A stretch of 64,000 bases of DNA from Bacteroidota bacterium (GTDB taxonomy: Bacteria > Bacteroidota > Bacteroidia > AKYH767-A > 2013-40CM-41-45). The notes beneath the pieces were generated by a model. That model did no database searches and was not told the DNA's origin. It saw only the letters and a program-made list of their open reading frames with translations. Shown piece after piece: positions 17,155 through 27,465 of this stretch. Made by a program: the position numbers and the translations under genes. The stretch is from assembly GCA_004295015.1 (NCBI GenBank), contig SHNE01000045.1, positions 1 to 64,000 of the forward strand, read 5' to 3'. How positions within the stretch are numbered: the stretch's first letter is position 1; every line of letters begins with the position of its first letter.

Positions 17155-19490
17155 AAATTATAAAGGAAGTATTTGGATTCATGATTAAGTCCTTCAGAAC
17201 ATTCTTCACGAAAAATATTTATTGTGTTTGTGTAATTTTTTTATCAATAGTCATCTCTGAAAAAGCAATTGCACAAAATATCGTCCGTTATGATTTATAT
17301 GTAAAAGATACCTTAGTGAATTTCACCGGAAAATTCAAAAGGGCTATTGCCGTTAATGGGCACATTCCAATGCCTACACTCACTTTTACCGAAGGCGATA
17401 CTGCAGAGATTTATGTTCACAATGAACTAAACGAAGCAACAGCCTTACACTGGCATGGCTTGTTTTTGCCCAACCAATACGATGGAGTACCAAACCTCAC
17501 CCAAATGCCAATCAAAGCACACACAACGCATTTGTATAAATTTCCAATCATTCAACAAGGCACACACTGGTATCACTCACATTTTAAATTGCAGGAACAA
17601 ATCGGCATGTATGGCTCTTTTATTATAAATAAAAGAAAAGGTGACGCCTCATTTAGGCAGGGAATTGATGATTTACCGACAATTCCGATTACGCTTAGCG
17701 AATGGACAGATATGAATCCGAAAGAAGTACACCGCAGTTTACACAATGCGACCGATTGGTTTGCAATAAAAAAAGGAACAACTCAAAGTTATTCTGAAGC
17801 AATCAAGCAGGGCCACTTTAAAACCAAAATAAACAATGAATGGAAGCGCATGAATGCCATGGATGTAAGCGATGTGCATTATGATAAATTTTTAATTAAC
17901 GGGGAGAATGGACATCAATATTCTCAGTTTAAAGCAGGAGATAAAGTTCGGTTAAGAATATCAAATGGTGCAGCTTCCGATTACTTCTGGTTAACATATG
18001 CAGGGGGGAAAATCACAGTGGTGGCAAGCGATGGCAACGATGTTGAACCGGTTGAGGTGGATAGGTTGATCATTGCTGTCTCTGAAACCTATGATGTAAT
18101 TATTACGCTTCCTAATAACTTAAGTTACGAATTTTTGGTAACTCCTGAAGATCGCACTCATTCTGCATCACTCTGGCTAGGTAACGGAACGAAAGTACTT
18201 GCAAATCCATTGCCCAAGTTAAAATATTTTGAGGGAATGAAAATGATGAATAGAATGATGAAGATGAATGGAGATTTAGACGATATGGGAATGCAGATGA
18301 GTCTAAATCAAATGGACATGAATTTCGTAATGTATCCAGAAATAACAGGTGAGATAGAGCAAAAGAAGAATAAAAGGAATCACGCTAGTATGCATGGAAT
18401 GACTATGCATTCAGATTCATCTACCGAAATTACCACTCTCAATTATACAATGCTTAAATCACCAACAAAAACAACTCTTCCAAAACCATTTAATATCAGG
18501 GAACTACATTTTCAATTAACAGGAAACATGAATCGCTATGTGTGGAGCATAGACAACAAAGTACTTTCCGAAGCGGATAAAATCCTGATCAAAAAAGGTG
18601 AAAATGTTCGAATTATCATTCACAATAATTCCATGATGCGACATCCAATGCATTTACATGGCCATGATTTCCGGTTACTGAATGGACAGGGCGATTATGC
18701 TCCTCTCAAAAATATTATTGACATCATGCCAATGGAAACCGACACCTTGGAATTTAACGCCAATGCATACGGTGACTGGTTTTTTCATTGTCATATTTTA
18801 TATCACATGATGAGCGGAATGGGCAGAGTGTTCAGTTACGAAAACCAACCTGCCAATCCGGAAATTCCGAATCCAAAATATGCACAGCGGAAATTATTTG
18901 CTGACAATCGAGAATTTCATTTCATGTCAAAAATCGGAATTGAAAGTAATGGCAGCGATGGAGAAGCTATGTTTGCCAATACACGCTGGAAATTAGAAAC
19001 TATATGGCATCTCGGTTTCCACGCTGAACACGGCTATGAAAGCGAAACAATGTTTGGCCGCTATTTTGGTCGAATGCAGTGGTTATATGGATATGTCGGT
19101 TTTGATTATCACTTTAAAAAAGACGGCAAGAGTCAAGAAAATTTCTTTTCCCTTGAAGGAAGTCCCAAAAATATTTTTGGTGATGACGGCAGAACGTGGT
19201 TAAATCAAAAAAGTGATAAAAACAACCGTCATACGGGAGTCTTCGGTCTTGCGTACACTCTTCCTATGTTATTCATTGCAGATTTAAGAATGGATTTAAA
19301 CGGGAACGTACGCATTCAGCTTTCGAGAGAAGACGTTGCTATCTCAAAGCGGCTTCGTGGAGCTATAATGCTAAATACAGACAAAGAATACATGCTTGGG
19401 TTCCGATATATAACTTCAAAATACATCTCAATTAGCTCACATTATGACAGTGACATGGGTTTTGGGGGAGGATTGACGGTTACCTATTAA
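17151..19490 (+). CDS. CopA-like multicopper oxidase fused to a CopB-like outer-membrane domain
   Basis: 779 aa. Residues about 45-570 form three cupredoxin domains with all four copper motifs: HWHGLF, HWYHSHF, HPMHLHGHDF and HCHILYHMMSGM. A Met-rich insert (KMMNRMMKMNGDLDDMGMQM, around residue 365-390) is typical of periplasmic Cu(I) oxidases. From about residue 585 the protein continues into a CopB-like beta-barrel segment (EFHFMSKIGIESN, HTGVFGLAYTLPMLFIADLR, ending GGGLTVTY). In Pseudomonas-type cop operons CopA and CopB are separate. The signal segment ends near SEKAIAQN. The protein likely oxidises Cu(I) to less toxic Cu(II) at the cell surface. Confidence 0.9.
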   Translation: MKIIKEVFGFMIKSFRTFFTKNIYCVCVIFLSIVISEKAIAQNIVRYDLYVKDTLVNFTGKFKRAIAVNGHIPMPTLTFTEGDTAEIYVHNELNEATALHWHGLFLPNQYDGVPNLTQMPIKAHTTHLYKFPIIQQGTHWYHSHFKLQEQIGMYGSFIINKRKGDASFRQGIDDLPTIPITLSEWTDMNPKEVHRSLHNATDWFAIKKGTTQSYSEAIKQGHFKTKINNEWKRMNAMDVSDVHYDKFLINGENGHQYSQFKAGDKVRLRISNGAASDYFWLTYAGGKITVVASDGNDVEPVEVDRLIIAVSETYDVIITLPNNLSYEFLVTPEDRTHSASLWLGNGTKVLANPLPKLKYFEGMKMMNRMMKMNGDLDDMGMQMSLNQMDMNFVMYPEITGEIEQKKNKRNHASMHGMTMHSDSSTEITTLNYTMLKSPTKTTLPKPFNIRELHFQLTGNMNRYVWSIDNKVLSEADKILIKKGENVRIIIHNNSMMRHPMHLHGHDFRLLNGQGDYAPLKNIIDIMPMETDTLEFNANAYGDWFFHCHILYHMMSGMGRVFSYENQPANPEIPNPKYAQRKLFADNREFHFMSKIGIESNGSDGEAMFANTRWKLETIWHLGFHAEHGYESETMFGRYFGRMQWLYGYVGFDYHFKKDGKSQENFFSLEGSPKNIFGDDGRTWLNQKSDKNNRHTGVFGLAYTLPMLFIADLRMDLNGNVRIQLSREDVAISKRLRGAIMLNTDKEYMLGFRYITSKYISISSHYDSDMGFGGGLTVTY

Positions 19491-19579
19491 TGTTGCCGAT
19501 TTGAAGATTTAGCTTCCAAAAGCACCCAGTATCGAAATCCTCATAAAATTTGAACTTTCAAAATAATGGATAATTTTAT

Positions 19580-19610
19580 TTGTTTTACATGCTGTTGTAG
19601 CTTACATTTG
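19580..19610 (+). promoter_or_regulatory. Bacteroidota-type promoter
   Basis: TTG at 19580-19582 and TACATTTG at 19603-19610 fit the -33/-7 consensus (TTG, TAnnTTTG) with 20 bases between them. The predicted start of transcription lies just before the TTG start codon of the gene at 19632. Confidence 0.6.
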
Positions 19611-19631
19611 GGTTAAGAATAGCTATAGAAA

Positions 19632-20018
19632 TTGAAAAAAATAACTGCCATATTACTTTGCATGATGTATCTCATTCCAGCCATTGGATTGAGCGTAAAT
19701 CTGCATAAATGTGGAAAGAAAATAAAAGTCATTAATCTAAATTCTTCTCATGAGACTAAATGTCCGTGTGGGAAAGAGATGCCATTAAATTGTTGTAAAG
19801 ACATCCAGTTAATGGTCAAGCTCAATGACAATCATAAGGTGGCTCAATCAACACCAGCCATAAATTTGAATTTCGTAAAACTGTTTACGGCAGCATTCCA
19901 TTTACCTGAAGTTTTTCAAAGACTGCAACTGTCAGATACAAATTTCGAAAATTATCACTCTCCACCTGATCTTCATCAGCAAGCTGTTTATCTTGCGATC
20001 AGGGTTTTCCGCATTTGA
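19632..20018 (+). CDS. Small Cys-rich exported protein, HYC_CC_PP family
   Basis: 128 aa, starting with TTG, supported by a good promoter just upstream and by the signal peptide that follows (ITAILLCMMYLIPAIGLSV). It then shows HKCGKKIKVINL, CPCGKEMPLNCCKD, and a Pro-containing tail HSPPDLHQQAVYL, the H-C, CC and PP landmarks of the HYC_CC_PP family. A further ATG lies inside the signal region but would remove its basic N-terminus. The cysteines suggest periplasmic metal binding. It starts a second copper transcript after the CopA-CopB fusion. Confidence 0.75.
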   Translation: MKKITAILLCMMYLIPAIGLSVNLHKCGKKIKVINLNSSHETKCPCGKEMPLNCCKDIQLMVKLNDNHKVAQSTPAINLNFVKLFTAAFHLPEVFQRLQLSDTNFENYHSPPDLHQQAVYLAIRVFRI

Positions 20019-20126
20019 TCTTTTTAACTCATCTTACTGGCCGCATTCTTCGGAGTGTCGGCTTATTATGCAATATCTTTTTGCTAAACAAATAAAAATA
20101 ATTCCTCACAATCTAAATATTCAATA

Positions 20127-21023
20127 ATGAAAAAAATAATTCAACTCTCGTTAATATTGATTTTGGCGTGTTCTGCATCATATTCTCAAACAATCCCAAA
20201 CAATGGATTTGAAAACTGGATAAGCATGGGATCATACAACAATGTCGATTCATGGTCAACTTTAAACGATATGACTTCAACAGCTAGTACGTATACTTGT
20301 GTGAAGGGCACACCTGGAAATGTTGGATCTGCATATATTAAACTTACAACCAAAACGGTTATTGGAATGGGTGTTATGCCAGGAATAGCTTTTTCCGGTG
20401 AGTTTGATTACGCGACAATGCAACCGACTTCGGGTTTTGCAATTTCGACTAGGCCACAATCACTATCAGGAAAATGGCAATATATGGCTTCCGGTTCAGA
20501 TCAAGGGTTCATTGCAGTAGCCTTGACAAAATGGAATTTTTCAACGATGATGAGAGATACAGTTGCTTTTACCTATCACGATCTTCAAGGCATGGTAATG
20601 AGCTGGGGAAGCTTCAACATTCCGTTAAACTATATGAATGGAGACGATCCTGATTCTTGCTTTATTGTTCTCTCTGCTAGTAGTGCCTATGGAGCAGCTG
20701 CGGTTCCAAACAGTTATTTATATGTAGATGATTTAAATTTTAACGGAACAGTCCTAGGAATTTCGGAGAGGGAATTTGCAAATAACATCACCGTTTCTCC
20801 AAATCCGAGCAAAGACATAATTACCGTAACACTTCCGGAATTTTCAGAAAAATTCTTTTCATATAAAATTATTGATCTCCAGGGAAAAACAATACTAAAT
20901 GTGGAAAATTTGAAAGTGAATTCTACTTTTCAAATAGATATCAATACTCTGGCAAAAGGGAATTACATGCTTAATATTTACACTCCCTCAGTCATAAGTT
21001 CCAAGCGCATAACTAAACAATAA
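20127..21023 (+). CDS. Secreted PCMD-like protein with T9SS sorting domain
   Basis: 298 aa. After a signal peptide (LSLILILACSASYSQ), residues 20-210 form a beta-sandwich that starts IPNNGFENW and ends YLYVDDLNFNG, the outline of the PCMD carbohydrate-binding-like domain. The last 75 residues are a type A T9SS sorting domain (ITVSPNPSKDIITVTLP, YMLNIYTP, SSKRITKQ), so the protein is sent through the type IX system to the cell surface. It lies between a Cys-rich protein and a second multicopper oxidase, spaced by 108 and 50 bases. Its link to copper is by position only. Confidence 0.75.
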   Translation: MKKIIQLSLILILACSASYSQTIPNNGFENWISMGSYNNVDSWSTLNDMTSTASTYTCVKGTPGNVGSAYIKLTTKTVIGMGVMPGIAFSGEFDYATMQPTSGFAISTRPQSLSGKWQYMASGSDQGFIAVALTKWNFSTMMRDTVAFTYHDLQGMVMSWGSFNIPLNYMNGDDPDSCFIVLSASSAYGAAAVPNSYLYVDDLNFNGTVLGISEREFANNITVSPNPSKDIITVTLPEFSEKFFSYKIIDLQGKTILNVENLKVNSTFQIDINTLAKGNYMLNIYTPSVISSKRITKQ

Positions 21024-21073
21024 TAATTTATCTTGTACTAACTGAAGTTAGCACAGGTATTAAAGCAATCGAA

Positions 21074-22762
21074 ATGAAAAAAATATTAAGCCTTTCCTTC
21101 CTTGTTATATCCGGGAGCTTAACAGCTCAAAATTTAATACCGATACCTGATACTCTAAGCGGAACCTCAATCAACCTGAATATACATACTGATAGTGTTC
21201 AATTCTTAACAGGACAGATGACGTTAACAAATGCCTTCAATCAGTATTCTTATTTAGGGCCAACTATAATTCTGAACAAAGGGGAAGCCGTGACCATGAA
21301 TGTCACCAATAACCTGAATGATACCAGCACTGTTCACTGGCATGGCCTACATGTACCGGCAATGGCTGATGGTGGACCACACAATATAATCCTTGATGGA
21401 GGCACATGGAGCCCGCAATTCACTGTGATGAACCATGCCTCGACTTATTGGTACCATCCACATATGCACATGAAGACCGGACAACAAGCAATGAGAGGCG
21501 CAGCAGGAATTATTATCGTACGGGATAGTATTGAATCATTGCTTGATCTGCCAAGGACTTATGGCATAGACGACATTCCATTAGTGATCCAGACCCAGCA
21601 GTTTGATGCCAACAATCAAATTGATTGGCGTGGCATGCACGACAGCATAATCATGGTGAACGGAATAATCGATCCAATGGTAGAGCTGCCGGCACAGGTT
21701 GTCCGTCTGCGCCTATTGAATGCTTCTCAGGAAAGAAATTTCAACTTTGGATTTTCCGGAAACAAATCATTTAGTGTGATTGGAAATGACGGTGGCTTAC
21801 TTTCTTCTCCGGTATCAGTTAGTCGCATTCGTTTATCTCCGGGAGAAAGAGCTGAAATCCTTATAGATCTTTCGACTTTAATGGGACAAACACTGCATCT
21901 CATGAGCTATGCATCAGAATTTCCGATGGGAGTGCAAGGCGGAACACCAATGCCTGGAATGGACACTGCGATGTATAGCCCGATAAACGGCGTAGACTTT
22001 AACATGCTTCAAATAAATGTTGTATCGACAACAGCAAATCCGGTTACTACGATTCCTGCTTCACTCGTAACAATCACCCCATGGCTTGAATCTGCATCAA
22101 ACATGAGCAGACAAATAACCATCACAGCACTGAATATAATGAGCATGGACGGGCCATTTTATTTTAATGGAAACTTGTTTGACATGAATAGAATCGACTT
22201 CCAAATTCAGCTTGACAATATTGAAATCTGGTCATTGACAAACCAAACTATGGTAGCCCACCCATTCCATATTCATGATGTTCAATTCTTCGTCTTAGAC
22301 AGAGACGGAATAATGGTACAACCTGAAGAAGCAGGATTCAAGGATGTAGTAATGATAGCACCTCAGGAGACAGTCAGGTTCATTACTAAATTCGAAGACT
22401 TTGCCGACCCTATGATGCCGTACATGTTTCATTGTCATATCCTCATGCATGAAGATGATGGAATGATGGGACAGTTCGTTGTTTTGCCATCTTCGACAGG
22501 AATCTCCGAAAGCCAAGATCTTAAACAATTATTGGCATATCCGATTCCTGTAAATGATTTACTTTATATAAGGCCGAATTCATCACAAAACGGCAATTTG
22601 TTAATTACTGACATTTTAGGCCAAATTGTTTTTTATCAAGAAAACATTCAAGATGAAAAGAGCTTTCAGATTAACACCTCACAATGGAATAATGGCATCT
22701 ACTTTATCAAACTCAACAATAAAAATGGAATATCTTCAAATAAAGTGCTTGTCCAACATTAA
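21074..22762 (+). CDS. Multicopper oxidase with T9SS sorting domain
   Basis: 562 aa. Signal peptide ending SLTAQN, then three cupredoxin domains with the copper motifs HWHGLHVP, YWYHPHMHMKTG, HPFHIHDVQFF and HCHILMHEDDGMMGQF. The layout is like CueO and CotA. The last 80 residues are a T9SS tail (AYPIPVNDLLYIRPNS, NNGIYFIKLNNKNG, SSNKVLVQ), so this oxidase is exported to the outer surface, unlike CueO, which stays in the periplasm. It probably oxidises Cu(I). It is distinct from the CopA-CopB fusion at 17151 and gives the island two differently placed oxidases. Confidence 0.92.
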   Translation: MKKILSLSFLVISGSLTAQNLIPIPDTLSGTSINLNIHTDSVQFLTGQMTLTNAFNQYSYLGPTIILNKGEAVTMNVTNNLNDTSTVHWHGLHVPAMADGGPHNIILDGGTWSPQFTVMNHASTYWYHPHMHMKTGQQAMRGAAGIIIVRDSIESLLDLPRTYGIDDIPLVIQTQQFDANNQIDWRGMHDSIIMVNGIIDPMVELPAQVVRLRLLNASQERNFNFGFSGNKSFSVIGNDGGLLSSPVSVSRIRLSPGERAEILIDLSTLMGQTLHLMSYASEFPMGVQGGTPMPGMDTAMYSPINGVDFNMLQINVVSTTANPVTTIPASLVTITPWLESASNMSRQITITALNIMSMDGPFYFNGNLFDMNRIDFQIQLDNIEIWSLTNQTMVAHPFHIHDVQFFVLDRDGIMVQPEEAGFKDVVMIAPQETVRFITKFEDFADPMMPYMFHCHILMHEDDGMMGQFVVLPSSTGISESQDLKQLLAYPIPVNDLLYIRPNSSQNGNLLITDILGQIVFYQENIQDEKSFQINTSQWNNGIYFIKLNNKNGISSNKVLVQH

Positions 22763-22906
22763 ATATAATGAAAGAAATAAATAAAATATTAGTTAAACAA
22801 AATAGGCTTATACTCCTGATAAAAAGAATCGGGAAAAGCTTCTTGCTTTTATTTAAAAAAAATTGCTGCAAAAACTGAAACAAATAGTAGTGGGCTATAC
22901 TTTTTC

Positions 22907-22925
22907 AAAAACCCTGAAGGGTTTT
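22907..22925. terminator. Hairpin terminator between oxidase and metal-binding gene
   Basis: AAAACCC-TGAA-GGGTTTT (within 22907-22925) has A and T flanks built into the stem and could act in either direction. It separates the T9SS multicopper oxidase gene from the gene at 22984. Confidence 0.45.
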
Positions 22926-22983
22926 AGGATAGCTAGTAGAGCAGCTTCATTTTTTAATTTCTAACCCCGAAAGATCAAATACC

Positions 22984-23547
22984 ATGAAAAAACTCGCTGT
23001 AAAACTGTTGACAATATTGCCACTAATGTTAATTTCTGCTCCGATCGTCCAGGCACAACATGATCATGGATCAGAAAAAAGGGAAAGCCATCATGTGAAA
23101 GAACTAGCCAAAGGTCCTCATGGGGGTACTGTTGAAGAAGCTAAACCCTATTATGCAGAAATTTTGATCAAAGATGGAGAAATCCTACTTTATCTTCTGG
23201 ATGCAGATGCAAAAAAAATGGGAAACAAAGACATTACGGGTGAAGCAACATTCACGATGTCGGATGGAAAAAGCATCAAGGAAACCCTTACTGCTTTTGG
23301 TGACGATGGTTTCGTTGTTAGCAATAAGGATTTACTTAGTTATTCAAACTGCCTTGTAGTCTTCTTAGTTGAAGGAAAAAACGTTTCTGCCAAATTCAAT
23401 AATTACAGCAATAATTTACAAAAAGAAAAAAGCTATTCTTGTCCGATGCATCCGGGAATTAAAAGTGATAAAGCTGGTAAATGTTCAGAATGTGGAATGA
23501 ACTTAGTTGAGGACACAAAAAATGGCCCCGAGCAACACCATCACTAA
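22984..23547 (+). CDS. Exported heavy-metal-binding-domain protein
   Basis: 187 aa. Signal peptide (MLISAPIVQAQ), a His-rich N-terminus (HDHGSEKRESHH), a central beta-rich domain, and a C-terminal heavy-metal-binding domain: YSCPMHPGIKSDKAGKCSEC followed by GMNLVED. The same module opens the CusB-like adaptor at 33200. The two cysteines, Met and His of CPMHP...C..CGM are presumed Cu or Ag ligands. It ends HHH and is followed by a strong terminator, so it is a single-gene transcript or the end of one. Confidence 0.85.
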   Translation: MKKLAVKLLTILPLMLISAPIVQAQHDHGSEKRESHHVKELAKGPHGGTVEEAKPYYAEILIKDGEILLYLLDADAKKMGNKDITGEATFTMSDGKSIKETLTAFGDDGFVVSNKDLLSYSNCLVVFLVEGKNVSAKFNNYSNNLQKEKSYSCPMHPGIKSDKAGKCSECGMNLVEDTKNGPEQHHH

Positions 23548-23575
23548 ATTGTAAATTGGGTTTACTTTAAGAGGT

Positions 23576-23608
23576 AAGGAGAACAAATTAATGGTTCTCC
23601 TTCCTTTT
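23576..23608 (+). terminator. Rho-independent terminator
   Basis: Perfect 9-base stem AAGGAGAAC (23576-23584) with GTTCTCCTT (23594-23602), nine-base loop, followed by a T-rich TCCTTTTAT. It ends the transcript of the gene at 22984-23547. Confidence 0.75.
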
Positions 23609-23764
23609 ATAATCCAAAGAAGCGTTATTGATAAATCTGGCAGACAACCCACTCTATTTCCCAATTCGGCGTCCGCTCTGATACTTAATACTCTATCAAA
23701 CCTCTACAAATTGTCAAAAAACATTTTAATTAAAATAATTCACACGCATAAGAACTTAAATTAG

Positions 23765-25828
23765 ATGCCCAATTCATTCTTTCGCCATTTGCTTGCTGTT
23801 TTAAGCATTGGAATGACAATCCCCTTTCAGGAATCGTTTTCTCAAACTAATCCTTGTTTGTTCGACGCATACTTAATTCAAAACAAACAAACAGTTCAAT
23901 TATCAGAATCGGCAATTCAAAAACAGCTAAAGCATAATTCATTATTTAGAATTTCTAATCATGGTATCATTTATCAAATACCAGTTGTTGTTCATGTGAT
24001 ACATAACGGAGGGAATGAAAATATATCTGATGCACAAATACAAAGTCAAATTGATGTGTTGAATGAAGACTACCGGAAAGCTATTGGAACAAATGGTTTT
24101 GGCAACGGGGTTGATACAGAGATTGAGTTTTGTTTAGCAAAACTTACGCCTGATGGAAAATGCACCAACGGAATAGTTCGAATAAAATCGACATTGACCA
24201 ATCATAATAGCTATGAGAGGCAACTACTATCCCAATTGAGTAGCTGGAATCCGACTCGCTATTTAAATATATATGTTGTAAAGAGTATTGCAGGAAATGT
24301 TGGAGGTTATGCATCTTTCCCAGGCGGCCCAACCGATCAGGATGGCATCGTAATCATACACAATGCATTTGGAAGGACTGGAACTGCACAAAACCCAAAT
24401 AACCTGGGCAGAACTTGTACACATGAGAGCGGCCATTGGTTCGGCTTGTACCATACATTTAATAGTGGTTGCGGCATTGACACTTGCCTGGATGGAGATT
24501 TAGTTTGTGATACACCTCCGGTTGCGAATCCTAATTTCAACTGTCCCGCAATAAATAGTTGTTCCAATGATTTCCCAGATTTCCCGGATCAGGTTGAAAA
24601 CTATATGGACTATACAAGTGATTTATGTAAAAACATTTTTACTTCCGGCCAAAGAGACAGGATGCAGGCTACTTTAAATGTCCTTCGACAGGACATTTGG
24701 CAAGCAACAAATATTATAAATACCGGATGTGATAGTGCATACATTTCTCCTCCTTGCAATGTTGTTGCTGATTTTATAGCAAATGGTACTCAAATATGTT
24801 TAAATAATATTGTCACATTTACGAATAAATCACTTAACGATCCAATCTCATTTCAATGGAACTTTCCGGGCGGAAACCCTTCAACTTCCATAGACCAGAA
24901 CCCGACAATTTCATATGATACAATTGGCAATTTTGATGTCTCATTAATAGTGTATGGATCACTTGGCAGTGACACTCTCTCAATACCTAACTATGTTAAT
25001 GTTTTCCTTCCGGTTGCCGGAAGCTCCTTACCATTTGATGAAACTTTTGAACAAAGCGTATTTCCAGCGAATGGAATTACTATAGACAATCCTGATCATG
25101 GTGTTACATGGGAACGAGATACAGTTGCGATCATGTACCAGGGATATGCATCGGCAAAAATAAATAACCTCATTAATACCAACTATGGCCAAAGTGATGC
25201 TTTGATTCTGCCTGACATTGATTTAACAACATTTATTGGTGTGCCTTTCATGTCATTTAGATGGGCATACGCTAAGAGTGATCCTAATTATTCAGATGAA
25301 CTTATTATACTTATATCTACAGATTGTCATCTGAATTTTACAAGGGTTTTTTATCGATCTGGCAATTTATTGGCAACCGGTCCAAACCAAACAAACCCAT
25401 ACGTTCCGGACAGCAATACAGTTTGGAAACTTGCACAGATCAACCTTTCTCAGTTTCAGCCATTTGAAAACGTCAGCATCCGGATTGTCAATGTGACTGA
25501 TGGCGGCAACAATTTATATATCGACAGTATCCACATTGGCTCCGTACTCCAAACAGGAAATGAGGAATACTTAATGGAAGAAATTAGCATATATCCGAAT
25601 CCGTTTAATTCCGAACTAACCTTTGAGTTTCCTTCAACAATTCATGAAAATATCGAATTATCGCTCTATGATCTTTTAGGCAGAAAATTAGACCAATTCA
25701 CAATTATTGGTAGTCACGGTATTGAGCGGGTTGTTTGGTCACCCAAAGTAAATTCAGACAAGAAATTTCTCATTCTTGAATTAAAAACAAGTTCAAGAAT
25801 AATTAGAAAAACTATTTTGCATGAGTAA
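23765..25828 (+). CDS. Secreted pappalysin-type (M43) metalloprotease with PKD and T9SS domains
   Basis: 687 aa. Signal peptide, then a zinc metalloprotease domain with HESGHWFGLYHTF (HExxHxxGxxH) and the downstream Met-turn region ENYMDYTSDLC, placing it in the M43/pappalysin group. Residues about 335-420 look like a PKD domain (FTNKSLNDPISFQWNFPGG). A beta-rich region follows, then a T9SS sorting domain (EISIYPNPFNSELTFEF, LYDLLGRKL, IIRKTILHE). It should be cell-surface or secreted and degrade proteins. It lies within the copper island but has no evident metal-resistance role, so it may have been carried along. Confidence 0.9.
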   Translation: MPNSFFRHLLAVLSIGMTIPFQESFSQTNPCLFDAYLIQNKQTVQLSESAIQKQLKHNSLFRISNHGIIYQIPVVVHVIHNGGNENISDAQIQSQIDVLNEDYRKAIGTNGFGNGVDTEIEFCLAKLTPDGKCTNGIVRIKSTLTNHNSYERQLLSQLSSWNPTRYLNIYVVKSIAGNVGGYASFPGGPTDQDGIVIIHNAFGRTGTAQNPNNLGRTCTHESGHWFGLYHTFNSGCGIDTCLDGDLVCDTPPVANPNFNCPAINSCSNDFPDFPDQVENYMDYTSDLCKNIFTSGQRDRMQATLNVLRQDIWQATNIINTGCDSAYISPPCNVVADFIANGTQICLNNIVTFTNKSLNDPISFQWNFPGGNPSTSIDQNPTISYDTIGNFDVSLIVYGSLGSDTLSIPNYVNVFLPVAGSSLPFDETFEQSVFPANGITIDNPDHGVTWERDTVAIMYQGYASAKINNLINTNYGQSDALILPDIDLTTFIGVPFMSFRWAYAKSDPNYSDELIILISTDCHLNFTRVFYRSGNLLATGPNQTNPYVPDSNTVWKLAQINLSQFQPFENVSIRIVNVTDGGNNLYIDSIHIGSVLQTGNEEYLMEEISIYPNPFNSELTFEFPSTIHENIELSLYDLLGRKLDQFTIIGSHGIERVVWSPKVNSDKKFLILELKTSSRIIRKTILHE

Positions 25829-25970
25829 AATGAAAAGGAATAAAAGTATCAATGCCTTATAAACCAAAACTTGAATTTCACTTATCGAATTATCTGGCGC
25901 TTAGGGCATGTCTCTTTATACTTTAATTCGTGTGAATTCGTGAAGGGGTAATCTATCTATCCGAAAATAG

Positions 25971-26198
25971 ATGAAATACATTCAAATTACCGCACATATC
26001 AATAATGCAAATAAAATGAATGCTTTGCTTATTCTCATCCAGCGAGAGTTCGTAGTTTCTAATATGAGCACCACTCTGTGTAATCAACAAATAGTATATA
26101 AATTCAGAAAAAGAGGGGTTGAAACAGAAAGAATATTGCAGCTTATAGAAAATTTAAATTTTGTTGCTGATGTTAGATCAGTAAAAACACTACCTTAA
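25971..26198 (+). CDS. Small ACT-domain-like protein, 75 aa
   Basis: 75 residues that thread well onto a single ACT fold: [20 protein letters not shown] as first strand and helix, VVSNMSTTL as second strand, and [16 protein letters not shown] as the last helix and strand. The pattern is closest to the N-terminal domain of acetolactate synthase small subunits (IlvN). No ilv genes are near, so a role in branched-chain amino-acid control is not supported by context. The start ATG lies in a short hairpin (ATCTAT/ATAGAT). It precedes the HhH-nuclease gene by 22 bases and may share its transcript. Confidence 0.5.
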   Translation: MKYIQITAHINNANKMNALLILIQREFVVSNMSTTLCNQQIVYKFRKRGVETERILQLIENLNFVADVRSVKTLP

Positions 26199-26220
26199 TA
26201 AAACCAGCAGCCCGTTTGAA

Positions 26221-27465
26221 ATGAATACGCAGCAACTAATACAACAATACAAATCTGACTCCGAATCGGTTTATAACACATGGTTTGTCAATAATGATGA
26301 GAGACTGAAAGCATTTAGATCTATCAGACGTGGTGTAAAACAGGTAATTGAAGAAATTAAAAGTAATACATTTGGAAATGATTTTAGAGGGAGCTCACTG
26401 GAAACGGTATTAAACAGCATTACCGAACAAAAGCAGGTATTTCTCGGAGCCTCACATCCATTTTATTGGAAACCAAAATTGAGAATCCCTGATATCTATG
26501 AGAATGATAAAAACAAAAAATCATTTGGACAATTTTTAGAAAACTGCTACAATGCAAACAATGTAAATCAACTGTTAAAGGAAATTATCATGTTAGATAG
26601 TTTAAAAATTAAGGGATTAGGGCCAGCAGTTGCCAACATTCTATATTTTCTGCATCCAACCATTCTTCCTCCATTCAACACGGCGATATTAAATGGCTAT
26701 AATTATTTATTCAAGGATAAGAAGAAGTTAGGATCATGGAGTGAGTACTTGAAAATGCGAGAAGTAATTTTAAGTACAAATAATAATTATAAGCAAGAAT
26801 TCTCAAATGATCTTGGTGCAATAGCTGGAATGCTATTTGAAATTGGTTCTCAAAAACTTGTTTTAGGGAACGATGAGTATTTGTCTGAATCCGAAAGGGC
26901 AAAACTCGAAAAATTAATTTTAAAACGGCAAACGGACGTCAAGCAAGATTCACTGGAAGAAAACTTGCATACTGAAATGCAATATCATTTACTGAAAATT
27001 GGTCAGTCACTAGGTTATGACGTCTTCAGTGCCAGCAATGATAAGTCTAAATCATTTAATGGAAACAATTTTTCGTTTCTCTGTTGCAATACATTTCCGG
27101 AACTTTTAATTGAAAAAGAGACATTGTCAACTATTAAACTGATTGATGTGCTTTGGTTTCAAAAAGGAACAAATAATGTTATCTGTGCATTTGAAGTTGA
27201 AAAAAGCACAAGCATATATTCCGGAATTCTTCGATTAACAGATTTATCGCATACAATTGCAGATGGTGACCAGGCCATTTATTTAGTTGTACCTGATGCC
27301 CGTGAAAAAGAGGTGAAATTGCAATTGTCGCGACCTTCCATTAAACTAATCAACACTCCTATAAGATATATTCTTTTTTCCGAACTACGGAAAAACTGCG
27401 AGGCTCTATGCAAATTCGGAAGTGATCATTATATTATGCAAAAAATTTCAAAAATGCAAGAATGA
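26221..27465 (+). CDS. Putative HhH plus PD-(D/E)XK nuclease
   Basis: 414 aa, no named family recognised. The N-terminal half contains a helix-hairpin-helix-like block [19 protein letters not shown], as in DNA glycosylases and other DNA-binding proteins. The C-terminal half starts with [20 protein letters not shown] and contains [11 protein letters not shown] followed by [18 protein letters not shown], an E...D...E-x-K arrangement typical of restriction-like nucleases. The order suggests a DNA-cutting enzyme that could belong to a defence system or a stand-alone restriction enzyme. No methylase is adjacent. Function is inference from motifs. Confidence 0.6.
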   Translation: MNTQQLIQQYKSDSESVYNTWFVNNDERLKAFRSIRRGVKQVIEEIKSNTFGNDFRGSSLETVLNSITEQKQVFLGASHPFYWKPKLRIPDIYENDKNKKSFGQFLENCYNANNVNQLLKEIIMLDSLKIKGLGPAVANILYFLHPTILPPFNTAILNGYNYLFKDKKKLGSWSEYLKMREVILSTNNNYKQEFSNDLGAIAGMLFEIGSQKLVLGNDEYLSESERAKLEKLILKRQTDVKQDSLEENLHTEMQYHLLKIGQSLGYDVFSASNDKSKSFNGNNFSFLCCNTFPELLIEKETLSTIKLIDVLWFQKGTNNVICAFEVEKSTSIYSGILRLTDLSHTIADGDQAIYLVVPDAREKEVKLQLSRPSIKLINTPIRYILFSELRKNCEALCKFGSDHYIMQKISKMQE

